A stretch of 64,000 nucleotides of DNA. Origin: Peterkaempfera bronchialis. Its GTDB lineage: Bacteria > Actinomycetota > Actinomycetes > Streptomycetales > Streptomycetaceae. Shown piece after piece: positions 1 to 6,826 of this stretch (position 1 is its first letter; each line of letters begins with the position of its first letter). The DNA is taken from NCBI RefSeq assembly GCF_003258605.2, contig NZ_CP031264.1, positions 1,240,001 to 1,304,000 of the forward strand. Direction: 5' to 3'. A model generated the notes under the pieces. It was given only the letters and a program-made list of their open reading frames with translations. It searched no databases and was not told the origin of the DNA. The translations under genes and the position numbers were made by a program.

Positions 1-175
1 CGCCGGGGGCGCGCTCCAGCCGGACGAGGATCTCGTACTGGGCGTGGGAGAGCCCGGCCTCCTCCTTGAGCTGCTGCTCGATCCGCCGGTTCAGCAGCGC
101 TCCGGCCGCGAGAAAGCCCTCCCACGCCCTCATCTCGTCGTCGTCCAGCCATCTCGTCTCACCCATGGCCGCCAT
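1..175 (-). CDS. MarR-family transcriptional regulator, N-terminal part (cut by window edge)
   Basis: Partial gene; the 3' end lies outside the window. The visible ~58 residues read as the first helices of a MarR winged-helix protein: a WLDDDEMRAWEGF start, a long helix with LNRRIEQQLKEEAGLS, then AQYEILVRLERAPG, the usual lead into the recognition helix. ATG at 175 or, in frame, at 166 are both possible; neither has a clear ribosome site. It is divergent from the dioxygenase at 280, with a 14-bp palindrome between them. A MarR repressor of a neighbouring aromatic-cleaving enzyme is a common arrangement, so control of that gene is a reasonable inference. Confidence 0.8.
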   Translation of the reverse strand, partial: MAAMGETRWLDDDEMRAWEGFLAAGALLNRRIEQQLKEEAGLSHAQYEILVRLERAPG

Positions 176-223
176 CGTACGCGGTTGTTCCAATTCGAAT
201 CACAAGGTACCGTCGAAATGAAA

Positions 224-237
224 GTTCAGATCTGAAC
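224..237. promoter_or_regulatory. Perfect 14-bp palindrome, candidate MarR operator
   Basis: GTTCAGATCTGAAC is a perfect inverted repeat in the gap between the divergent MarR gene (start 175) and the dioxygenase (start 280). Its size and position suit a MarR dimer that would control both promoters. Binding is inferred, not shown. Confidence 0.5.
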
Positions 238-279
238 AACTTTGCGGGCGCTGCTGCCGCCGCCGGGAAGGACCCCACC

Positions 280-1077
280 ATGACCACCGTCGCGCCCGAC
301 CGGACGACGCCCGACCGGATGCCCGTGCTCTACCTGTCGCACGGCGCTCCCCCGCTCGCGGACGACCCGATCTGGCCCGGCGAGCTGGCCGCCTGGTCCG
401 CCGGACTGCCGCGCCCCACGGCGATCCTGATGGTCTCCGCCCACTGGGAGGAGGCCCCGCTGGCGCTCGGCGCGACCAGCACCGTGCCGCTGGTCTACGA
501 CTTCTGGGGCTTCCCCGAGCACTACTACCGGGTGGCCTACCCGGCGCCGGGCGCCCCCGAGCTGGCCGAGGAGGTCCGCAAGCTGCTGCGGGCCCCCGGC
601 ACCCCGGTCCAGGACATCCCCGACCGAGGGCTGGACCACGGCGCCTATGTACCGCTGGTGGAGATGTTCCCCGGGGCCGACATCCCGGTGCTCCAGGTGT
701 CGCTGCCGACCCTGGACCCGCAGCGGCTGATGGAGCTCGGGCGTCGGCTCGCCCCGCTGCGCGACCAGGGCGTACTGATCGTCGGCAGCGGCTTCTTCAC
801 CCACAACCTGCGGGCGATCAGCCCGGACGGCCGAGTCCCGGGCGTGATGGCCGAGTTCGACGACTGGGGCCGCCGGGCACTGGAGGCCGGCGATGTGGAC
901 GCGCTGCTGGACTTCGAGCGCAAGGCACCGGCCGGGCGGCTGGCCCACCCGCGCACCGAGCACTTCGCCCCGCTCTTCGTCACCCTCGGCGCCGGCGCCG
1001 ACGAGCTGGCCTCGCAGCGCGCCGTGATCGACGGCTTCTGGATGGGCCTCGCCAAGCGGTCGATCCAGATCGGCTGA
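280..1077 (+). CDS. Class III extradiol ring-cleavage dioxygenase, LigB/DODA type
   Basis: 265 residues, the usual length for 4,5-DOPA-extradiol-dioxygenase-like (LigB superfamily) enzymes. These open catecholic rings with non-haem metal and oxygen in the cytoplasm. The family's histidine motifs are all visible: SHGAPPL near residue 20, SAHWEE near 70, LDHGAYVPL near 120, and GSGFFTHNL near 170. The ATG at 280 follows an AAGGA ribosome site. The true substrate cannot be read from sequence; many actinobacterial members are annotated as DOPA dioxygenase without evidence. Divergent from a MarR gene, so expression is probably induced by an aromatic ligand. Confidence 0.9.
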   Translation: MTTVAPDRTTPDRMPVLYLSHGAPPLADDPIWPGELAAWSAGLPRPTAILMVSAHWEEAPLALGATSTVPLVYDFWGFPEHYYRVAYPAPGAPELAEEVRKLLRAPGTPVQDIPDRGLDHGAYVPLVEMFPGADIPVLQVSLPTLDPQRLMELGRRLAPLRDQGVLIVGSGFFTHNLRAISPDGRVPGVMAEFDDWGRRALEAGDVDALLDFERKAPAGRLAHPRTEHFAPLFVTLGAGADELASQRAVIDGFWMGLAKRSIQIG

Positions 1078-1150
1078 CCCAGAGGACCGGCTGCGGGACG
1101 ACGACCCGGACTCCGTACCCACCATGGACAGCCTGGCGGGCTGCTGACGC

Positions 1151-1759
1151 TCAGTCCTCCCGGCCGGACCAGCGGGCCCAGTCGCCGGGCGTGTCCACAT
1201 CGTCCGGCACCGCGACATCCCCGCACTCGACCAGCAGCAGGTCGGCGGCGTGCGCCGCCAACAGCTCCCGCGCGCCCCGGTCGCCCCGGGCGGCAGCCGC
1301 CGCCTCGGCGAAGTGGCGGGCGCCGATCAGCACCGGGTGGCCGCGCCGACCGCCATAGGACGCCACCGCCAGCTCGGCGCCCGCCCGGTGCGCGGCCAGC
1401 AGCCGGGCCACCGCCGGAGCCGTGATCCCCGGGGTGTCCACCAGCATCACCAGCGCGGCCGGGCAGCCGGAGGGCAGCGATGCCAGCCCCGCCCGCAGCG
1501 AGGACCCCATGCCGTCCGCCCACCCCGGATGGGCGACCACCGTGCAGCCGGTCAGGTCGGCGGCGGCAGCCACCTGCTCCCGGGCCGCGCCCAGCACCAC
1601 ATGCACCGGCGCGCAGCCGCCGTCGCGGACCACCGCCACCGCATGCTCCAGCAGCGGTCGGCCCCGGTACTCCAGCAGCGCCTTGGGCCGCCCGCCCAGC
1701 CTGCGCCCGGCACCGGCCGCCAGGACCAGCGCGGCCACCCGGGGCGGTGATGTCTGCAT
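1151..1759 (-). CDS. MobA-like nucleotidyltransferase (NTP_transf_3)
   Basis: 202 residues. The N-terminus has the nucleotide-binding signature AALVLAAGAGRRLGGRPKAL, followed by YRGRPLLEHAV and the metal-site segment LVMLVDTPGI near residue 105. This fits the MobA/MocA family (molybdenum cofactor guanylyl- or cytidylyltransferases), though no other molybdenum cofactor gene lies nearby. I start at ATG 1759 because the signature follows directly. The GGAGG upstream is only about 1 base from the ATG, unusually tight. The reading frame continues to 1966, but that stretch is low-complexity (Arg-rich, then Ala/Val/Thr) and encoded by simple CCG/CAC repeats, so I exclude it. Convergent with the dioxygenase. 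Confidence 0.8.
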   Translation of the reverse strand: MQTSPPRVAALVLAAGAGRRLGGRPKALLEYRGRPLLEHAVAVVRDGGCAPVHVVLGAAREQVAAAADLTGCTVVAHPGWADGMGSSLRAGLASLPSGCPAALVMLVDTPGITAPAVARLLAAHRAGAELAVASYGGRRGHPVLIGARHFAEAAAAARGDRGARELLAAHAADLLLVECGDVAVPDDVDTPGDWARWSGRED

Positions 1760-2038
1760 CCCTCCAGCCTGCCACCGCCGCCCGGCGGCGGCCCCCGGAC
1801 GGTTCTGACAGCGCGTCACCACGGCCGTCACCACCGCCGCCACTACCGCCGCCGCCACCGCCGTCACCACCGCTCCGCCGCGAGGTCTGCGCGGCCGGGT
1901 CCGGCGGCGCCGGGGCGGGGTCTCCGCAGTGAGTTCCGTCACCGGCCACCGCGCGCTCCCCGCCACCGCCTTGACGTGCCGTTATCCATTTGGTCTGCTG
2001 ATCGGCGGACACCGCCCCGCGACCCGCCGGAGAGACCT

Positions 2039-2818
2039 GTGCGCAAGAGCCGCCCCGCCATATCCGCGACCACCGTGCTCCTGCTCGCGCTCACCGGCTG
2101 CTCCTCCGCAGTCGACGCCGGGAAGCTCCTCCCCCCGCCGCCCCCATCGACGGCGTCGTCCTCGTCCGGCGGCGGCTCCACGGCCCTCGGCACCAACCCG
2201 CTGGACAACCCGGACGGCACCAAGCCCGGCCTCGGCCCCATCACCTCCGCACAGGACCTGGCCAAGGCCCGCGAGCTGATCGCGCGGGTACGCACCGCGG
2301 GCAAGGGGCCCAAGACCGGCTATGAGCGGTCCAAGTTCGGCTACGCCTGGAGCGACGCCGTCGACGGTGTGCCGCTGGGCCGCAACGGCTGCGACAGCCG
2401 CAATGACATGCTCGCCCGCGACGGCCGCAAGCTGACCCACAAGCCCGGCTCCACCTGCATCGTCACCTCGATGACGATCTACGACCCGTACACCGGGCAG
2501 ACCGTCGCGTGGACCAAGGAGCACGCCTCCAAGGTGCAGATCGACCATGTGATGCCGCTGTCGTACGACTGGCAGATGGGCGCCTCGCACTGGGACGAGA
2601 CCAAGCGGAAGCAGATCGCCAACGACCCGCTGAACCTGCTCCCCGCCGACGGCTCGCAGAACGCGCAGAAGCGGGACTACGGCCCGGCCTCCTGGCTGCC
2701 CGCGAACAAGGCGGTGCGCTGCTCCTATGCGGTCAGGTTCGCGCAGGTCTCGCTGAAGTACGCGCTGCCGGTGACCACGGCGGACAAGAAGGTGATGCTG
2801 GCGCAGTGCGGCGGTTGA
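2039..2818 (+). CDS. Secreted HNH-family nuclease lipoprotein (DUF1524-like)
   Basis: 259 residues. A GTG start at 2039 sits 5 bases after GGAGAG. The N-terminus is a lipoprotein signal: basic RKSRP, a hydrophobic stretch, then lipobox LTGC with Cys near residue 20. A Pro/Ser-rich linker follows. The C-terminal half carries the HNH pattern of the DUF1524/GmrSD-C type: QIDHVMPLSYDW with the catalytic His near residue 180, then NDPLNLLPADGSQNAQKRD. Such proteins are predicted extracellular or surface nucleases, possibly for nucleic-acid scavenging or competition. Four cysteines outside the lipobox could form disulfides after export. It stands alone upstream of an unrelated zinc-ribbon gene. Confidence 0.85.
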   Translation: MRKSRPAISATTVLLLALTGCSSAVDAGKLLPPPPPSTASSSSGGGSTALGTNPLDNPDGTKPGLGPITSAQDLAKARELIARVRTAGKGPKTGYERSKFGYAWSDAVDGVPLGRNGCDSRNDMLARDGRKLTHKPGSTCIVTSMTIYDPYTGQTVAWTKEHASKVQIDHVMPLSYDWQMGASHWDETKRKQIANDPLNLLPADGSQNAQKRDYGPASWLPANKAVRCSYAVRFAQVSLKYALPVTTADKKVMLAQCGG

Positions 2819-2915
2819 CCGGCGCGTGCTACCGGCGGAGGAGCCGATCCCTGAGAGCTCCCTGAGAGTTGCCGCAAGCCCTGCCGCGCGCCGTGCCGAT
2901 CGGGGAGCATGGGGG

Positions 2916-3818
2916 GTGAGCACCCTGCCCCGAGCCGATCGGACGGTACGCACGATGTCCGGAACGCCGACACCCGACGAGTCCGCAGCCTCCGGAGGCT
3001 TTGGAACCTCCGGAGCTTCCGGAGCTTCCGGAGCCGAGGCCACGCCGCCCACGGCCAAGCAGGTCCGCTGTCCGGCCTGCCGGCGCGAGCACCTGTACCA
3101 GCCGCCGCTGCTGCCCTGCCGGTGCGGGGCCTCGCTCAAGGTGCCGCTGCTGCGCGGCGGGGTGCCGGTACAGGTGCGCTTCCGGTCGTGGGAGGACTCC
3201 TGGCTCGCCATGCGGTGCCCGAAGTGCGGACGGTCCGAGCAGTGGCCGCAGCCGGAGTTCACCTGCAACTGCGGCGCCACGGTACGGCTGCCGGTTGACC
3301 CCACGCCTCGGGTCGGCTCCTCCCGACCCGGCCCGGGACCGCATCCTCCCTCGGGGCCTCCCCCGATGCCGCACGGGATGCCCCCGGGCGGGCTGCCGTA
3401 CCCGCTCCCCCGCTCGGCCACGGCCTGGCGGGCGCCGTTCCGGCCGCAACCGGTGCGCACCTCGGAGGACGCGGTGATGGCGGCGGCCCGCTTCCTGGAA
3501 TGGCTGGGATTCGACGGTCTGGAGCTCTCCGAGGCGCAGGAGCGGGACGGCGTCTGCCTGCTGGGCCGGCGGCTGGTGGCCCAGGTGGACGTCTGGACCG
3601 AGCCGGCCGACCTGCGGGCCGTGGAGATGCTCTGGCTGGCCACCCTGCACGCGGAGGAGTCGGTGGCCGCGATGTTCACCCTTGCGGGCTACTCGCGGGA
3701 GGCCCAGGTTCGCGCCGAGCAACTGCTGGTGGCCCTCTTCACCCTGGACCCGGCGGGGCTACCGGAACCCGCCAATGGCGCGGCCGAGACGCTGGTACGT
3801 ACCGGCGCGACCTCCTGA
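2916..3818 (+). CDS. Double zinc-ribbon protein with degenerate Mrr-like (PD-(D/E)XK) domain
   Basis: 300 residues. After a Ser/Gly-rich N-terminus there are two zinc-ribbon half-sites per module: CPAC and CRC, then CPKC and CNC (residues ~45-125). A Pro-rich linker follows. The C-terminal ~105 residues match the shape of an Mrr-type restriction endonuclease domain: AARFLEWLGFDGLE, a DGVCLLGRRLVAQVDVW strand pair, and VAAMFTLAGYSREAQVRAE, which resembles the family's gvfvTt.gfT..A segment. The catalytic Q-x-K lysine position reads QVD, so nuclease activity is doubtful. GTG 2916 has GGGGAG ten bases upstream; ATG 2955 is the alternative. Function unknown; DNA or RNA binding is the natural inference. 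Confidence 0.7.
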   Translation: MSTLPRADRTVRTMSGTPTPDESAASGGFGTSGASGASGAEATPPTAKQVRCPACRREHLYQPPLLPCRCGASLKVPLLRGGVPVQVRFRSWEDSWLAMRCPKCGRSEQWPQPEFTCNCGATVRLPVDPTPRVGSSRPGPGPHPPSGPPPMPHGMPPGGLPYPLPRSATAWRAPFRPQPVRTSEDAVMAAARFLEWLGFDGLELSEAQERDGVCLLGRRLVAQVDVWTEPADLRAVEMLWLATLHAEESVAAMFTLAGYSREAQVRAEQLLVALFTLDPAGLPEPANGAAETLVRTGATS

Positions 3819-3949
3819 ACGGACAACCCGCAGGTCGACGCGGTGTCAGCAAATCGGGCACGTAAGTGATCTGGCGCACAAGCGCGTCCTCATGTTGAAA
3901 TTCCGCAACGGCGATCCTGGTGCCGGACACCGCGCACGAGGAGGTGGCG

Positions 3950-4804
3950 TTGTCGGAGCACGAAGCAGCCCCGGTCGGCCCGTGGCGGGCGCGTACGCGG
4001 GCACCCGCCACCGGTGATGCGGTGTGGCGGCTGCGTTCGCGCGCCTGCTGGGCGGAGGCGGCGGAACTGCTCGCGCCGCTGGCCGGGCGGGACCCGTGGG
4101 CCGCGCTGCGGCGTGCGGAGCTGCTGATCGAGCAGTGCCTCTACACGGCGTCCGGCTGGGAGGCGGCGGAGACGGCGCTGCGGCAGTGCGAGGCTGCGGC
4201 GCGGAGCCCAGAACAGCGGGCCGCCGCCGCGTGCGAGCGGGGCTTCCTGGCCTATGCGGCGACCCTGCTGGGCGTCCGGGACCGGGCCGACGAGGCCAAG
4301 GCGGCGCTGGGCCGCACCTCGGCGATGCTGGCCCCCGACGCCCCCGGTCGGCCGCTGCTGGACTTCCGCCGAGGGCTGGTCGCGGAGAACCTCCAGCACG
4401 ACCCGGACTCGGCGCGGACCGCCTACCGGCGGGCCGACGAGGGCGCGTTGGAGCGGGGCGACGACCTGCTGCGCTCGCACACCTGCCGGCATCTGGCCGG
4501 GCTGGCGCTGGCCGAGGGGGACCGGGCGGCCGCCCGGGAGGGGTTCACCCTTTCGCTGCGGCTGCGGGAGCAGATGGGGTTCACGGTGGGGATGGCCCCG
4601 GCGCTGGCGTCGCTGGCGGAGGCGTCCGATCCGGCGGAGGCGATCAGGCTGCGGGCGGAGGCGGCGCGGCTGGTCGGCGCGCTGGGCGGGGTGCCGGTGT
4701 GGCTGGCGGCGCGGCTGAACGGGAACGGCCGGTCATATGTGGTCGGCGGGAGGGGAAACCTCGGCGGGAGGGGCGCGGGGGCATCCGACGGCAAGGTCAG
4801 CTAA
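3950..4804 (+). CDS. Tetratricopeptide-like helical repeat protein
   Basis: 284 residues, nearly all alpha-helical and Ala/Leu/Arg/Glu-rich. Repeating helix pairs of TPR character are visible: WAALRRAELLIEQCLY, WEAAETALRQCEAAA, DSARTAYRRADEGALERGDD, LAGLALAEGDRAAAREGF. No catalytic motif. A TTG at 3950 is chosen because AGGAGG ends 5 bases before it; a start at 3920 has no ribosome site. The C-terminal tail is Gly-rich. It probably acts as a cytoplasmic scaffold, partner unknown. Its stop codon overlaps the iron box of the next gene. Confidence 0.7.
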   Translation: MSEHEAAPVGPWRARTRAPATGDAVWRLRSRACWAEAAELLAPLAGRDPWAALRRAELLIEQCLYTASGWEAAETALRQCEAAARSPEQRAAAACERGFLAYAATLLGVRDRADEAKAALGRTSAMLAPDAPGRPLLDFRRGLVAENLQHDPDSARTAYRRADEGALERGDDLLRSHTCRHLAGLALAEGDRAAAREGFTLSLRLREQMGFTVGMAPALASLAEASDPAEAIRLRAEAARLVGALGGVPVWLAARLNGNGRSYVVGGRGNLGGRGAGASDGKVS

Positions 4805-4820
4805 GGTTAGCCTTACCTGC
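4802..4820. promoter_or_regulatory. Iron box (DmdR/IdeR-type operator)
   Basis: TAAGGTTAGCCTTACCTGC matches 14 of 19 positions of the actinobacterial iron box TTAGGTTAGGCTAACCTAA, including the central AGGTTAG and ACCT blocks. It lies 39 bases before the FhuF-like gene start and shares the TAA stop of the TPR gene. In streptomycetes DmdR1 with ferrous iron represses from such sites, so the downstream gene should be switched on under iron starvation. Confidence 0.85.
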
Positions 4821-4858
4821 CAGAGCTGTTGTCCCTTCGACCGACAGGTCCCCGTACC

Positions 4859-5692
4859 ATGCACGTCGCCAGCAGCACCCTGCCCCTGCCCGCCTCCGGT
4901 GTCCGCCCCTGCGCCGACGCATACCGGCGTCTGGCCCAGGTCTTCCCCGGACTGCGGGTGGAGCTGGCCGCGTCGCGCTCGGGCAGCGGCTGGACCAGGG
5001 TCGCCGACCTGGTCGGCGACCCCGCCGTGCTGGGGGAGCTGATCGCGGCCGAGGAGGCACGGGGCCTGGCGGAGTACGGCGAGCCGCTGCGGCCGGATGT
5101 CGCGGCCAGCTTCTGCCTGCACCGCTACGCCTGGCCGGTCTGCCTGCTCTTCAGCCTGCCGTGGTTCCTGGAGCGCCGGGTGCCGAGGCTGCCGGTGGCG
5201 GCGGTCTCGGTCAACCGGGACGCCGGCCGGATGACCGCTGCGGTGGAGTCCTTCGCCTGCCTGCCGGACGACCCGGCCGCCGGCCTGCCGGGCGCCCGGG
5301 TGGTGGCCGACGAGGCGGCGCTGCGGGCCGAGCTGCTGGCGGCGGTCGCCGAGCACCTGGAGCCGGTGCTGACCGCGTTCCGGCCGCGACTGCGCCGGGG
5401 CCCGCGCACCCTCTGGGGGATGGCCACCGACGAGCTGGTCGAAGGGCTCTGGTACCTGGGCAGCCTGCTGGGCGAGGAGGAGCGGGCGGCAGCGGAGCTG
5501 TCCGCGCTGCTGCCGGGCTCCACCCCGCCGTTCGCCGGAGGGGCGGACTTCCGCCACCTGGACCAGGGGCCGGACCGGGCGCCGATGCGCACCCGGACCC
5601 GGGTGAGCTGCTGCCTGTACTACACGGTGCGGCCCGCCGAGGTGTGCTTCAGCTGCCCCCGCAACTGCGGCCTCACCCGGGCTGATCAGTAG
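4859..5692 (+). CDS. FhuF-like (2Fe-2S) ferric-siderophore reductase
   Basis: 277 residues. The C-terminus holds the FhuF-family 2Fe-2S signature: VSCCLYYTV, ten residues, then CFSC and PRNC, i.e. C-C-x10-C-x2-C in the last 25 residues. The body is the mixed alpha/beta domain typical of IucA/FhuF-related reductases. These proteins reduce iron in imported ferric siderophores in the cytoplasm. The start ATG 4859 begins 39 bases after the iron box; the ribosome site is weak (ACAGG). The iron box and the cluster motif support each other. No siderophore transporter is encoded nearby, so the partner uptake system is elsewhere. Confidence 0.85.
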   Translation: MHVASSTLPLPASGVRPCADAYRRLAQVFPGLRVELAASRSGSGWTRVADLVGDPAVLGELIAAEEARGLAEYGEPLRPDVAASFCLHRYAWPVCLLFSLPWFLERRVPRLPVAAVSVNRDAGRMTAAVESFACLPDDPAAGLPGARVVADEAALRAELLAAVAEHLEPVLTAFRPRLRRGPRTLWGMATDELVEGLWYLGSLLGEEERAAAELSALLPGSTPPFAGGADFRHLDQGPDRAPMRTRTRVSCCLYYTVRPAEVCFSCPRNCGLTRADQ

Positions 5693-5779
5693 GACAAGAG
5701 GTCTCGAAAGTCCCCCGCAATGGTGGATTGACACCGAATCGCCGGTACGGACGCGGATCTTCCGACAGGATGGTCCGCC

Positions 5780-6799
5780 ATGAGACTCTCCGACATCCCG
5801 CCGGGCTGGGCGGCAGCGGGCGGCGCGGCGGTGGTGGTGGCCGGCGCGCTGCTGGCCTTCCTGCGCACCCGTGGCGACTCCGGCCGGACCGGCACCGATT
5901 CCTGGGAGCGCAGCGAGGAGCGGCGGCGGCGCAAGGAGGTGGTGTACGGGACCGCCTCGTACACGCTGCTCTTCTGCTGCGCCGCCGTGGCCGCCGCGCT
6001 CTCCTTCCACGGGCTGGTGGGGTTCGGCATCCAGAACCTCGGCCTCTCCGGCGGCTGGGAGTACCTGGTGCCGTTCGGCCTGGACGGCGCCGCGATGTTC
6101 TGCTCGGTGCTGGCGGTGCGCGAGGCCAGCCACGGCGACGCGGCGCTCGGCTCGCGGCTGCTGGTGTGGCTCTTCGCTGCGGCGTCCGCCTGGTTCAACT
6201 GGGTGCACGCACCGCGCGGCGGCGGCCACGCCGGGGCTCCGCAGTTCTTCGCCGGGATGTCGCTCTCGGCGGCGGTGCTCTTCGACCGGGCGCTGAAGCA
6301 GACCCGCCGGGCCGCGCTGCGGGAGCAGGGCCTGGTGCCGCGCCCGCTGCCGCAGATCCGCATCGTGCGCTGGCTGCGGGCTCCGCGTGAGACCTATGCC
6401 GCCTGGTCGCTGATGCTGCTGGAGGGCGTGCGCAGCCTGGACGAGGCGGTGGAGGAGGTGCGCGAGGACCGGCGGGAGCGGTTGGCCGCCCGGGAGCGCC
6501 AACGGCTGGCCAGCCGCCGCGAGCGGGCCGAACTCCGCGCCCTGAGCCGGTCGCAGGGCGTCTTCGGCCGATCGCGCGGCCGCCGTACCCCGCTGCCGGC
6601 CCTACAGGCGGCGGGCGAGCCGGGACCGTACGACCAGCGCGCTGCGGAGCCTGCCATAGCCGAACCCGAGCCGGAGCAGGCACCGGCGACAGCCCAGCGC
6701 CCCGCCTATGACCTGAGCGCGGAGGACGACACCCTCACCCTGCCGCGGCTGGACTCGCTGGAGGAGAAGCTGACCCACCTTGAGCAGCAGTTCGGCTGA
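5780..6799 (+). CDS. DUF2637 integral membrane protein
   Basis: 339 residues. One N-terminal hydrophobic segment (residues ~9-27), a charged SEERRRRKEVVYG stretch, then three membrane segments (~58-80, ~88-110, ~120-140) forming the DUF2637 core with GWEYLVPFGLDGAAMF and SAWFNWVHAP. The last ~160 residues are cytoplasmic: a basic helix rich in RERQRLASRRERAELR, then an acidic tail. DUF2637 proteins are common on actinomycete plasmids, near spread/transfer genes, and on chromosomes; their role is unknown. The ATG at 5780 has AGGAT nine bases upstream. No plasmid-like neighbours are seen. Confidence 0.8.
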   Translation: MRLSDIPPGWAAAGGAAVVVAGALLAFLRTRGDSGRTGTDSWERSEERRRRKEVVYGTASYTLLFCCAAVAAALSFHGLVGFGIQNLGLSGGWEYLVPFGLDGAAMFCSVLAVREASHGDAALGSRLLVWLFAAASAWFNWVHAPRGGGHAGAPQFFAGMSLSAAVLFDRALKQTRRAALREQGLVPRPLPQIRIVRWLRAPRETYAAWSLMLLEGVRSLDEAVEEVREDRRERLAARERQRLASRRERAELRALSRSQGVFGRSRGRRTPLPALQAAGEPGPYDQRAAEPAIAEPEPEQAPATAQRPAYDLSAEDDTLTLPRLDSLEEKLTHLEQQFG

Positions 6800-6826
6800 C
6801 GCTCCAGAGCGTCCGGCCGCGGGGCG

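Noticed and set aside
1760-1966. N-terminal extension of the nucleotidyltransferase, with a membrane-like Ala/Val stretch
   Set aside because: Encoded by simple CCG/CAC repeats; family similarity begins at ATG 1759.
5780-6799. Integrated plasmid sign because of DUF2637
   Set aside because: No rep, tra, integrase or att-like repeat nearby; DUF2637 also occurs on chromosomes.
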